From NCBI RefSeq assembly GCF_001039355.2, contig NW_019775441.1, positions 1 through 64,000 on the forward strand: a DNA stretch of 64,000 nt, read 5' to 3'. A program made the position numbers and the translations under genes. Below, piece by piece: positions 1-11,900 of this stretch. A model generated the notes under the pieces. That model had not been told where the DNA came from, ran no database searches, and saw only the letters and a list, made by a program, of their open reading frames with translations. Source of the DNA: Lingula anatina (lineage: Eukaryota; Brachiopoda; Lingulata; Lingulida; Lingulidae). Positions within the stretch are counted from its first letter, which is position 1, and each line of letters opens with the position of its first letter.

Positions 1-1691
1 TACCCTTGAGCACATGTACAGCTTACCTAAATATAAATCTATGTTCTTACATGAAAGTAAATACTTTCGTAGTTATTACAAAATTAATATAATACTGTAT
101 CCAAAAAGTGTATTCACTCTTTCACTGCCCATTACATTTTTAAATGTTTACTAACATAGATACTAGTTATAACAATAATTATAACAAAATGTCATGATCA
201 TGATGGCATAAAAGACAACTTTGTACTAAAAAAAATATACAAAATATACATTATTGGGCAGTCGAAGAGTGGAAACATTTTTGGGACACACTGTGCTGCT
301 GCATGGACATCAATATGGTAATTACTCAAAATTTTCAAACACCTTGCAAACTTTAAATTTTATCATTAAAACAATAAACACAAAAATATATGCTCTCTTG
401 TATCACTTCAGCCTAGTATTCCACATGTAACCTTTTTTTCAACATAAAAAATGTGAATAATTATGCTCAAATTTAGAAATCGCCATACTCCATGATTCCT
501 ATTTAGTATTAGTATTATCTGACAAAGTAACAATTGTACATTTCGTGTCATGATCACAATTCTCATATCATCCTTCAGTTTAAGCAGCTGTGAGCATCTT
601 GAGAGATATACCATAAAGTTTACTGAACATTCTGCAACCAAAGCTGACATTTAAAACTATCATCTCCACTCACTACAGGCATAACCATTCCAATGCCCAA
701 ATATTGATAATAGATATATATGTGCCTGGCAAAGCCTTGCATAAATATGGTATATTATATACCACTATATTGCCTGCTTAATTATGTCAAACAGAACTGC
801 AATAATAATATTGTTCAATAATAATAATACTAAGTAAATTGAAGTGATGCAACTGACATTAACTGGAAGCTTGCAAAGTAAGCTTGGGGTGAAGAATTCC
901 AACTTAAAGCGAGGGTCTCCATTGTCTCTTTTGGTCTGGTGTAAATGAGATCGATTGTGAAAGACCCTTTAATGACTATGTTTCCCACAACTGGTAGGTT
1001 ACCAAATTCCCTTCCATAATACTATTATTATACTAAGTATAAATACATAAATGGCAGATGCGTGACTAAGCTCTGTGACTTTTTCTCTTCTTTTCTTTAT
1101 TTCCAAGGAAAAACAAGCATGCATAAACCTTTATCACTAAAATCACTGGTACCCAATTTCGTGAAAAGCAGTCACCATGATGTCACCTGCTGCAGCAGTC
1201 AATAATCTCAAATCTTAACAAGTTTGTTAGTCTCAGAGAAAACATACTAGTATATGAAAGGTATACAATGTGCATTAGAGAAAAAAAAATACATGAACAA
1301 TACCCTAAACTGAAGAATTACCATCCATAAATCCTCGTTTTAAAATTACATCCTCTAGTTTTTGAGATAGAACTCAAAATTTGGATCATAATTCTCTCCA
1401 CAGTTTAAGTGATAAAGATTTTTTTCATAACATTATATAGGTCTAAACTGCATTGTATGCTTATTAAGGAAAACATCCTGACCAAATTCTTCCATGTCCT
1501 CTAGAAAATTAGAGTCATTAACTGACCATTTCTAGGAAACAACTGACTTCAACGTAAGCATCTCAAGAAGGACTACAATGGACACTGCTGACCAGCCAGA
1601 AAGTGACATCAGAAGGACTGTACAGAGGGCTACCAATGTTTTTCATCACCTCCAAGAAACTCAGCGTAGACTTGTGCATTTCCCCCTTGGT
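1..1691. other. Non-coding flank downstream of HIBADH
   Basis: This AT-rich stretch lies 3' of the minus-strand HIBADH stop codon. It should include that gene's 3' UTR and the following intergenic DNA. I see no open frame with codon structure, no splice-bounded exon and no recognisable RNA gene. The short open frames here look like chance. Confidence 0.6.
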
Positions 1692-2767
1692 CTACTTCTC
1701 TTTCTCATCCTGAAGGAACATGTATGCAGAGGAGAAATCTTTCCTGGCGTACCCCTTGTTACACATCACCCTGTAGATCTGGTGGGCCAGGGACCCCAGG
1801 GGGGTGGGGCTCTTCAGGGTGGTGGCCACATTCTGGGCCAGACCCAGGTCCTGGAAGTATGTGACAGCAGGTTATTTTTTCAGTGTTTGAAAATTTAACA
1901 TTTGTTATTTATAACAGATCATTTCACATCTGTAAAGATATTCAAGCCACTTACAGGTAAATATGTTTCCTAGTAAGGTGGTGTATTATATATTATTTAA
2001 TTGCCTGCAATCTCTGGAGAAAACCTAACTTGAAAACAAGTTCATTTGACCATGCCATCACCTCTAGTTTGGTAGTGAATCTACCTCAAGCACAAGCACA
2101 AGAAAACCCAACTTAATCATGAGTCCTGTTGTGTAACTACCTTAGTCATGAGCTCAGTCGCAAAACTATCTAAACCACAAGTTCAAAAAGGAACCTACTA
2201 CTTAACCATGAGTTCAGTAGTGTACCTACCTTTACCATGAGTTCAGTGGCAAACCCTCCCTGATAGTCCTTGGAGGAAGGGACCCCCTCCAGCACCCCGG
2301 GGACGGGGTTATAGGTGTCCAGGGACCAGCAGCGGGCAGAACTGGTACACAGTACATCCTTTAACACCTTGGGCTCCAGACCCAGTCTGAAAGAGAAAAT
2401 AATACATAAACTGTAGTATACACATATTTGAAATTTCTAGTATCATTGGTCAGGTGGAGAACAGGTGGTAAGCAGAGGTGCAAAATACTTATTTCAATAC
2501 TTTGGTTTCTACAACCAGACTGGAAGATAGAACCTGGAGGTAATTTCAGAGTAAAATTATACAATCAGTGCTACTTGTTAAATGAACAGCTTGGGTGGTT
2601 AGTTTATGTTCCAACAAAGGGCAGAGCTCACATATATCAAAGTATATATAGTTTTTTAACTTTCTTGACTGTATTCTGTAGATGCACTGTACATATACCA
2701 TTTGCTAAATTATTCATGAAAACAAATCAACAACCCAAACGGCTTATGAGTCAGCCAAACTGAGAAA

Positions 2768-2810
<43 letters not shown>

Positions 2811-4820
2811 ATGAGTGTGTGTTCTTGCATACACAACTTACTTGATCCCCATATTCATGGTCTCTGAGGCCCCAATCATAGATATTGCCAGCATCATATT
2901 ATTACACACCTTGGCTGCCTGTCAAAATAAGACCATATTTTATAATCGATATACTAAGAGGTGAGAATAACGACAAAATTATAACTGATTTCAATTCTAA
3001 TGGTCTATTAACAAATTTTATTATTTCTTCCATCAAAATCTTTCAATACATCTCAGAAACAATCTGAAATCCTGAAAGTAGACCTCTAAAATATATTTAC
3101 AATTCTGGTCAGAAATGACACACCACTTGTATCAATTGTGTTCACTGTGGCCATCAATTTCAAAGGGACTGTCTTTTTCTAGAAAAAGTCCACATTTCTA
3201 CCAAGAAACCTACATGTGTTCATAACACCTAAATAAAATTTTGATTCAACAAGGACCTTTTCTTGGGCCAGGGCATAGGGAGTTCAATCAAATCTCAAAT
3301 CCCAGGCCTGATTCTAATTTTTCTGCTCTGCATTCCAATACTTTTAAAAGAATTAAAAAAAAAAAAAAACAGCACATACCTTAGCAATTGGTATTATGAC
3401 TCCTCTACAGGAATGGCTAGGCAAACACATAACCCAGAGGCTATATAAAAGTCTAATGTATGGAGAGCTCAAACATAAGGTTTCTAGTGTTGCCTACCTC
3501 TCCAGTGCCCACTCCCCCACAGTGAATCACATTCTTCCCCATGTTCTCCAGTATTATCTTGGCGGCGGGGAATTCACTAGCTGGTCCTCCCACCATGAAC
3601 GTAAGGGCACCAGACGCGGCTGCCAGAACACCTGTCAGAATAAACGAGGATAAACTGCTTTGACTGCCATGGAAGAAGTTGTTGCATAGGCATTCTAGGG
3701 TTTTGCTTAAGGTTCGGGTGAAAGGAGAAAACTTTTGAAGAACATAGCTCGTAAAATATAAAAGAGTAGGAAAAGATTTTTCTGTTATATGTAGTTAACA
3801 AAGATGAAAAAATTCTTGATTTTGCCTTATTTAACTTGTTACATTGTTTTCTTATCTGAAAACAATTGTATTTCCATTATTTTAAACCAAGACCAATGGT
3901 TAATATGCCATAACGATTATGAATTTAGATCCCATTCCCATACCTAGATTGATCTAGAAGGATCTCCAAGGGGTTTCTTGCTAAATTGCTTTCAGCGTAA
4001 GCGCCTAGATGTCTGGCACACCTACTATAAAGCTGCTAAATAATAGTTAATTAGCCCCAAACAGCTTCAGTAAATGTGCCAGACACCAGAGCCACTTAAG
4101 ATGAAAGCAATTTAGCAAGAAACCCCTTGGAGATGGGTGGATCCTGCTAGATCGATTTAGGTATGGGAACGGGGTACATATACTTGGAAAATCACAAGTC
4201 TACCTCCTGAAACAGGAGCATCCATGAAAGTGGCATTTTTTTTACTGCACTGCTCAGCCATGTCAATGGACACCATGGGATCGATGGTACTGCTGTCTAT
4301 TAGTAACGAACCTGGCTTCACGGTACTGAAAAATAAAGTGGATTTTTTATTAAAGATTAGCAATTTTACAGGCACGGCATAGGGAAATTTTGAAAATCTT
4401 ACTGGCCTGGTATGGGGCTTGCACAGGCCCCTACTGTGACCCAGGAGCATAATTTAAGAAAATATATGCAAGTGATGCAGCACAACAAAAGCTTTAAAAG
4501 TATACACTAATTCTCTCACAAAGCTGGGCTAAGAATGTAAATTAACATGCATCAACTACTTCAATTAAGGATTCGAAGTATTCCAGAAGTGTTAGAAATT
4601 TTGACAGAGGTACTATTACAAGTCATCCATCATTAAGGAGAGATCTGCATTTTGACCATTAATGATTTACTCACATTGAAAGCTGTTAAAGTCTGTTCAG
4701 TGATTTATCAAAAAGCTTAATATGCAGATTTTAACGGTCTGTCAGTAAATTTGGCATGTTGTAGAACATTGTTAACTGGTAAATTTTAATTTTATGACCA
4801 TAACCATAAAAAATTTTGAT

Positions 4821-4852
<32 letters not shown>

Positions 4853-7565
4853 CCTCAGTATCCCCGACTTCCCCGTGTAGACCTCTATCACATGTGGATT
4901 GGAAGGCAGCATGGTCACTATGGTGTCCACTTCACTGGCCACAGCTGCCGGTGAACTGACCACACTGGCCCCTTCAGGGGGAATACAGATAAAAGTTTGT
5001 TACATTGGGAAGTGCTTGGGTAGAAAGAAAAGAAAACAGTAAATGATAATGAACTTCAGATTTATCCATGCATCTCAGGCATTTCAATCCCCTGTGTATC
5101 ATTCTGGTATTCTGGTCATGTAAAATCCCTGTCTAAAGTTAAGTACTGCTGTTCAAAATGATAAAGAATACAGACTTTTACAATGGAAAACATGGACTCC
5201 TGTCACCAGTTATCACTTCTTCATAAAACTTTCAAAAAGAAAAAAATTATTTTGCCCTTATATTGGGAGCTTTCCATGCAGTCCTTTCCTTATCAGATAC
5301 TTAAGATATTAAACAAAGTTGAAAGCAATTGGGTATGTTTCATAGAATGAAGGTTTTTAGACCAAAATTTTACCCTACTCTGACCTCCAAATAAATTACT
5401 AGTATAAGCAGTCCAGTTAAATGAGATTCAGTGTCTGTACATAAAAACTGATAAATGTTCTGGAATGATAGCCACTTCATTTTAGAAGACTAAGTACAAA
5501 CGTATCCCGAATTAATGTACACCAAAAACTGGTCACAAAATTATGACTGGCTTTTGGTCTCTTAAATTATTTAGTTAAACCGAGCTCCTAACATGCCAAT
5601 ACTTAATCTTACACACCTGCCTTCCTCAGGTCTTCCTTGGACTGCTCTGAGACATCAAACACTGTGACATTGTAGCCATTCTTGATGAGATTCTTTGCCA
5701 TGGGACCACCCATATTGCCCAGACCTATGAAACCAACTGGACTCTTCGACTCAGACTGAGGAAATATGAAATCAAAACTTGTCCACCTTTGACAGAAAAG
5801 TACTGTCCAATGTGTAAAAAAAACTTGAAAAGTTTATTACTTATTAATGATAATGACATAAATCAGTCTTTTGCTCTTAATTGTAATCAGTACCAAAAGC
5901 AGCTATTTTGTAGTCTTGTATGAGATGTAGCCAAAATCACAGAAGATATACAGAAGATGTTATGAAAGTCATCCCCCATTTAAACAAAGTTTCTCTAGTC
6001 ATGGAGAATTTAATGTACTGATGTGATTCTTTTAAAAGTGTTATTAGTATTTCAAACTTATAACTCTTTAAGCGTTTTTTTTTTTTTTTTTTTTTCATGC
6101 AACTCATTCAACTGTGGCAGCTAAAAAGTTTTTGGTACTCACATGTCTCACTGACTGAACTGAAATAGAAGAAAAATGTACATGTATAGACAGCTTAGTA
6201 CTCAGTGCAAGTAAATTTTAACAAGTCACTATAAAATTACGAAATTAAATGCACGAATATCTACATGCATTGCTTGTCAGCTGAAACTTTCAGATTTGAT
6301 GAAAGTTACATTCAGCCTGTAATGTGTTCAGATCAAGAACTTATTTACCCATACACCTTTCTATTGGGCTTAAAAGATCTTCTGGCAGAGAGTAGAAAAA
6401 AATCTCAATAGTCTGTAACTGATGAAATAAACTTTTAGGGGACTGGCTTCAGTTTATTTGACATTTCAGTTTATCTTTGTATAAAAGCATAATGAATTGC
6501 TTCAGGCCTGTACAGTACTATAGCCAGTAGTTTCAAAGGTGAGGGGGGGGGGGGGGTCTTTCTTCTGAAAAAGTGGACCTTTCACTAGTAACCTTCCCAG
6601 ATCAAATTGTACCCAGACTGGACCTTTTCCCAGCAAAAAGAGTGGTTCATATCCCCACCCCCACCCGTGATTGGCTACAGGCCTGATATATTTGTTCTTT
6701 CATTTTCTAAATAAAAACACCTGAACAGTGAACTTGCTTAAAACCAGCACTCTCAGTCTTACTGATGATTCTTATATGAACTGGTGGTGCTAACCACAGC
6801 CAGTTCATATCAGAATCGTCAACAAGAGTGTTAACGCATGGACTTTCGTGCTAAATGTACAAAAGTATTCACTGGTTCTACTTACGGAGTGAGATTGTAG
6901 ATCACTGTGTATTGTGTCTCAATTCTGATTATTTTTTGTCGTCTGTACCGTACACGTCTGCACGGTAGCTGTGGTTGAGTTGTACTCACCGGGATCAGGC
7001 AGGGAAGTTGGACTCTCCACCTGGTGTGCGCAGTACTTACCGTAATTGCGCGCTCTCCGCGCAGGGAGAGCACACCGGGTGAAGGTAGGAAAATGCACGA
7101 ACACAACANGGAAAATGCACGAACACAACAGTACATAAACCGCCAAAATATCAACAAAGAACACACGGTTTTTGGATTATGGACATGGTACTACATGTAG
7201 TTCCCTTCGCTTGTTCTGTCGTGATGCCTCATCTGCTTAGCCTCAATTTTCAGTTTTTCATGCTACGTATCCAACTAAAATTTTGAACGGTTAGTCCTTG
7301 CACGCCTAATGGGCACCTACCGGTGCATGTAGCATGTAAGGCCGAAAACCGAGGCAAATCGTCATCGTAAGCCGTAAGGGCTTCGATTCACAGGCAAGCA
7401 TTCCCTTCCTTCAACTGCACTAAAAACAAAGGCATCCTCTTAAATTATAAGCACACACTCAAAATGGCATTTTCTTAGCATACCTGAAAAACATCTACAT
7501 CCACTTAGTTTATAAACACTGCATTTGTGTTGAAGCAAGAAGCGAGCTTTCCCGAGAGCTGCCAT
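1692..7565 (-). CDS. HIBADH: 3-hydroxyisobutyrate dehydrogenase, mitochondrial (9 exons, 334 aa)
   Basis: This enzyme oxidises 3-hydroxyisobutyrate to methylmalonate semialdehyde with NAD+ in valine breakdown in the mitochondrial matrix. Coding exons in gene order: 7565-7484, 6159-6143, 5755-5617, 4971-4854, 4325-4204, 3631-3498, 2918-2842, 2386-2230, 1850-1692. All introns are GT-AG, phases agree, and the sum is 1005 nt. The N-terminus (MAALGKARFLLQHKCSVYKL) is basic and free of acidic residues, as in a mitochondrial presequence. The Rossmann motif GLGNMG is at residues 44-49, the substrate loop DAPVSGG at 154-160, and the catalytic lysine in AAKVCNN at 207. The C-terminal half matches the family throughout (CWSLDTYNPVPGV, YARKDFSSAYMFLQDEKEK). 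The 17-nt exon 2 is needed to keep the frame between the presequence and the Rossmann fold. Length matches the usual ~336 aa. Introns carry a MITE, microsatellites and one single-N contig join. Confidence 0.95.
2771..2809. repeat. (GT)n microsatellite
   Basis: A near-pure GT run lies in the intron just outside HIBADH exon 7 (2842-2918). It has no coding role. Confidence 0.95.
3931..4173. mobile_element. Foldback MITE, family A, in a HIBADH intron
   Basis: The two halves are inverted copies of each other. The left arm has CCATACCTAGATTGATCTAG and then CTCCAAGGGGTTTCTTGCTA. The right arm has TAGCAAGAAACCCCTTGGAG and then CTAGATCGATTTAGGTATGG. The centre carries a second inverted pair around GCTGCTAAATAATAG. 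It has no coding capacity. Related copies occur near 49880, 52552 and 54490, so this is a dispersed non-autonomous DNA element. It ends about 30 bp before HIBADH exon 5. Confidence 0.75.
4821..4847. repeat. (GA)n microsatellite next to a HIBADH splice donor
   Basis: A GA run lies within about ten bases of the exon 4 donor (the exon edge is 4854). On the coding strand the intron therefore begins GTCTCT and runs into CT repeats. Confidence 0.9.
6535..6680. repeat. Dispersed repeat, family B
   Basis: This block has a poly-G run, the words AAAAAGTGGACCTTT and TGGACCTTTTCCCAGCAAA, and an end with GGCTACAGGCCTG. The same words occur in the opposite orientation at about 32885-33030. It is non-coding and probably a small transposon-derived repeat in HIBADH intron 1. 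Confidence 0.55.
7109..7109. other. Single-N contig join with unmerged 21-bp overlap
   Basis: The 21 bases at 7088-7108 are repeated exactly at 7110-7130 on the other side of the N. Two contig ends seem to have been abutted without merging, so one copy is probably artificial. It falls in HIBADH intron 1 and does not affect the protein. Confidence 0.85.
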
Positions 7566-7827
7566 GTTGATCCCTGACTCAAAGCTAGCTTGATTATTAG
7601 ACTACAGTTTCGAAGATATGGAACAGATGGTCTTCACATAAAATACATTTTCGTTAGAAAGCAGTCAATTGTGCAATTAAGAAATCAATTAAAAACTAGA
7701 TTACTTAATTAATCCCATTACTATGTGATTATAGTATTCTAAATTTAGACAGCATAAAGTGATGACGTCACTGCACACAAGAGCACACGTTGTTCTGGCT
7801 GTGTTCATTAAAATCGTTTAAAATAAG
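7566..7827. promoter_or_regulatory. Shared HIBADH/FASTKD promoter region with CRE and probable FASTKD 5' UTR donor
   Basis: This interval separates the HIBADH start codon (minus) from the first plausible FASTKD transcribed sequence (plus). A perfect TGACGTCA (CRE/ATF palindrome) is at 7763-7770. A good splice donor, AATAAG|GTAAAT, follows at 7827/7828, so a FASTKD 5' UTR exon may end at 7827 and splice to the acceptor before 8734 (TTTGCTTCAG). There is no clear TATA box. The CRE and splice signals are seen directly; the promoter role and shared regulation are inference. Confidence 0.5.
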
Positions 7828-7999
7828 GTAAATGCAAACAGATGTTAGTGTCATTAAAGTGTATAGTAATAATTTGTTTATAGTGGGTTTAAAATTTGTG
7901 CACAATTCTGTTATGGTGAATGTCTTAGTAGGAGAATGCACTTGCATCAAACGGACTCTCTATTCCGTAGCATTTCACCGGCGGCAAATGGCTGCACTT

Positions 8000-8129
8000 G
8001 TCCTCTACCAGAGCGACAGATTAATTTTTCACAAGATTTTCACAGACTTGTCTTTGGATAATTAGGCACTCATTCGATTCTCTGCCTTTTTTATTTTGCC
8101 TATAATATCTTCCACCCTGGTAGAGGGTA
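8000..8129. mobile_element. Small MITE, family C (CCCTCTACCAGGGT ends)
   Basis: The right end, ACCCTGGTAGAGGGTA (8114-8129), matches exactly the right end of the element at 19573-19698. The left end, TCCTCTACCAGAGCGACAGA, is a diverged version of that element's left end. The inner sequence (TTTTCACA...CTTGTCTTTGG) is also related. It lies in the presumed 5' UTR intron of FASTKD. Confidence 0.65.
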
Positions 8130-8305
8130 AAATTGTTATGTTTTATATAGAATCATGACTACTGCTACCCAATGAGATATCTGCTGTCATTACGTTTGCA
8201 AATCTTTGAGATGAAATGACACAGCGACTTTGTGTATACTGCTGATCTCTCACTTCGATATTTAGCCAATGCACTGTGAACATGAAGAAAGAAATTGTGA
8301 AAAGA

Positions 8306-8650
8306 GAGGCACCTGGGCCCCGTAACTCTGAAGCAGTGCATATATATATGTGAATATAGCGATATCACATGGAGGCAACAGTGTATTGTGTGTGGCGACT
8401 ATGGGCAAGTTATGGAATTGAGATGCTTGCGCTCGGTCGCAATGCGCGATGCTTTCCAGTTACGGGACCCTGGACTCCGTAAGCAGTCAACTCGAAAGCA
8501 TGGCGTATTACGCTCGTGCGCAAGCGTCTCTATTCCATAACTCAGCATTTACTCCCCCCATATAATAGCCATGAAATGGAAGGTGATATCGCTATCACAA
8601 TTAGCAATGCTTACGAGCTATGGAGCCTTGGTAACACAATGAGGTGCCCG
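8306..8650. mobile_element. Foldback element, about 345 bp
   Basis: This is a long imperfect palindrome. The left arm reads GAGGCACCT, TAGCGATATCACATGGA, GTTATGGAATTGAGATGCTT and then CGATGCTTTC. The right arm carries diverged reverse complements of these in mirror order, ending GAGGTGCCC. It has no coding capacity. It is probably a MITE in the FASTKD 5' UTR intron. I found no second copy in the window. Confidence 0.6.
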
Positions 8651-8750
8651 TGTGAACAAGAAGGGTATTTACATGTCAAAGAATGTAACAAATAAATCAC
8701 TGGGCATAATATAAAGGTATTATTTTGCTTCAGGGAGGGTGACAGCTACT

Positions 8751-8914
8751 ATGCTATTCCATGCCATGAAGATGCAGTGCTACAGAAGCTGGTTGTGTGC
8801 AGCATCTCTGGCAGGTGCAAGAAGAGTCCAACAACCACCTAGTGTCAGGAGTTATATACAGCACATCAGCCAGCAGAAAAGTAAGGAGACATTGCTAGGT
8901 AGTTTAAATCCAAC

Positions 8915-8988
<74 letters not shown>

Positions 8989-11900
8989 ACCTTTTCCAAA
9001 AAGTTCTCTTTTTTCTTTCCTCTTTTTGTCTTTTTCATTTGTAGAGTATATTTTTTAATTTCACAAAAAATGGATAACAATGAGATTTTTTTAAAAAACA
9101 ATTTTTACAAAATCAATTCAGGTTAAACTTTGTCATTGCTTTCGTATTATTATGATTATTAGACATATTGAACAATTGCAGGAAACATTTACTGGACCAT
9201 GTATGGTTAAGTGATGTAGGCTGTTACTGTATTCCTCTGGTCCCTCTGCATTGGTATATTTTAGCTAAATGCTTGGTGGAAATTCTTAGCAAATAAATAT
9301 GTTATACTAGTAAAACGATTATTTTAAAAGACAAATCTGGCATTGATTTGTTCATTAATTCTGGATCTTAACAGAATTTTAGCATAGAATGAACCGAAGA
9401 ATGAAATGTGTCAATCTGTGTTATACAGGTAGACCATTAAGAAACTACCAGAAGAGATGGAGCATGTTACAGTCTTGCCAGGCAGTCAGTCACTACTGCA
9501 CCTCAAAACAACCCACGGAGGCAGACACCGTTAAGGCACAGTGGGAGCCAGATGGTGCTACGTCCTCCACCGAAGAGGCTGGATTCTCCCATACACCAGA
9601 GATGCCATCAGAGTATGTTATACAGCATTCTGAACAAGGGGGCCTCTGGAAACATTGCACATCAAAACCAGTGAAAAGAGAAGTGCTTTTTTTTTTTGTT
9701 TGTTTGTTTATTTGATTGACATAAAAATTTCTCTAATTGTCTTTGGGCAAGACAACATGTTGTATTCTTAGAAAGGCATTTTATGCTTCTTCCATAAACC
9801 TGTATTCAGTTATCGTGGTGGCTAAGTAAGGAGATCAGGGGTTTCCCTAGGATTTGGGGTACAGGGAGTCCAAACTACCAATACACTGTCATTCCTCAGA
9901 AATTTCATAAGTCATCCAGCTATCTTTGAAAATTAAGGTCCTCCTTTGAGGACAGTGGCTGTCCAAATGATGGCTGGACAGCTCTCTAGAGAAAGTCTTG
10001 AAGGAGATACTGTTTGCCAAAGTGTAAATTTAATGATATTTACGCTGTTTAATCACATTGCCTAGAAGGCAGTCCAGCTTCCCATCTATGTACTAGAAAG
10101 TCCTTGTATTGGTCATTGTCTAGTTGGTGCGATACAGTATGTAAGGGTTAATATTGGATATGTTTTGTTTTACCCTGAGCTCCTAGAGAGAAAAATGATG
10201 AATAACTAACAGCTAGAAAAAAGTAGATTGATTTGCAACTTTTAAATCTATTCTTTACAGCCCTGATAATGCAATCCAGGAACAAGCCGTAATGGTGGGA
10301 GAAAATGAAGATGGAATGGGAGAGGCTTTACTTGCTTCTGAAGTAGAGGTCTCGAACCATGAGACTGCTGGTGTGAAGTCACCAACGAAGAAAAAATGGG
10401 CAGCAAACAAAAAATCTGGAGTGCCAAAGAGCTCTGCCACTGGCACAAACATAAAATCTACATTAAAAAATCATGAAACCCTGTTGAAAGGAATTAGGTC
10501 AAAAGTGAAGACTATTCTCTACCAGGCAGAGGGTTCGGTTGACACTGAGGCAGAAATCAATGATCTCCAAGAGAAATGTGATAAGCTTTTCTCTTGGTTA
10601 ACTGAAGAGAACAAGAAAATAGAAATGAAAGAAAGATCAACAGTAGCCATGGAGTTTTTGAAGGTATTGGCTGCTTTTGGCAAATGAGAAATTTATTTTC
10701 CCAGATAACCAGTTCATATTTACTTTTTTGATCCATGTTTTTTTTTTTAGGTGTGTGGAATGTTTTATGGTATTCTTAAGTTTGCTTGCTTTGTGCACAA
10801 AATATCATCAAAATTAGATTGGGATCATACATTTAAAATTAAACTGATGGCTGATGTTTTATAAATTATCAATTTTTTCACTGTTTGTGAAAGTTTTCAT
10901 CTATTTATTTTCAATATCAGCTTAAAGGGATTATAACTCTTGACCAAAAACAGATTTTTCTGGGATGAACGATGATTTTCCCATTCTTGCCAATGGTTTG
11001 TGCATCCACTGACATTCAAAGGGGTCCTGATTTTTTTTTTTAAGTATGAAATTTGGAATAATCTGTTAAGAGATTAAGAGATAGTTAAGGAGGCACAGCC
11101 ATTCACAAATGTCAACATGTCCTGATGGTAAGCACAGATTCAAGAATAATTGGTATAACCCCTGTTTTCGTGGTAAAATGGAATTATTTTTGCAAGTTGT
11201 TTATTATGTATTTAATGTGAAATATGAATCTCCAACGAACAGTTGTTATCCTTTAATGACCAAACAGAAATGTTTAGACCATAGGGTATGGGTAACTGTG
11301 CTAGTTGAGGTTGGATTTTCAAGCTCAGGCTGAAAGTACCAGTCAAGACTGATTTAGTTTGTGCACACTTAATTTGCTAGTAAAGCCTGATGGCACTACT
11401 TGAGCCTTGTCTCGTTATGCTGCAAAAGCCTTTTTTTTTTTTTTTTTTTCTATTGTTTATTTTTTTTTTCACTTTTTTGACTTTGAGACTTAATGTGTGT
11501 TTTTTTCTCCATATTCTGTTTAGGTGATGCGTAAATTGGAGCAGTCCTCAGAAATACCATCAGTGGTCAAGGTTAAAGACTGGTTAGTTGAAAATTTAGA
11601 TGGTCTAAGTGTGGCTGTACTGGCAGACTTGTATCAAATGTACATTAACTCCCCAGTCTCCGAAGAACGCTCATCAATATTGACCCAGACCCTGGAGAGG
11701 CTAAGATCTGGAGTTCGTTCTCCAGAGGATACTTTTCACTTGCTGGTGCGGAGCCGTGATGCGGACTTGATTGAAATGTTTCTACCCGTCATTAAAGCCA
11801 ACTTGGGAAAGATGCAGTTCAGGGAGTTCTCACTTCTGATGCAGTCCATGGCATCAGTTCAAGATCGTAACAAAGTTATCATAAACATGATATGTTCCTC

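Noticed and set aside
8739-9101. Open frames with long Ile-Tyr runs
   Set aside because: They read through the (AT)n microsatellite. The real exon ends at 8880 with a good donor, and the frame opening at 8739 begins at GTG; the first ATG is at 8751.
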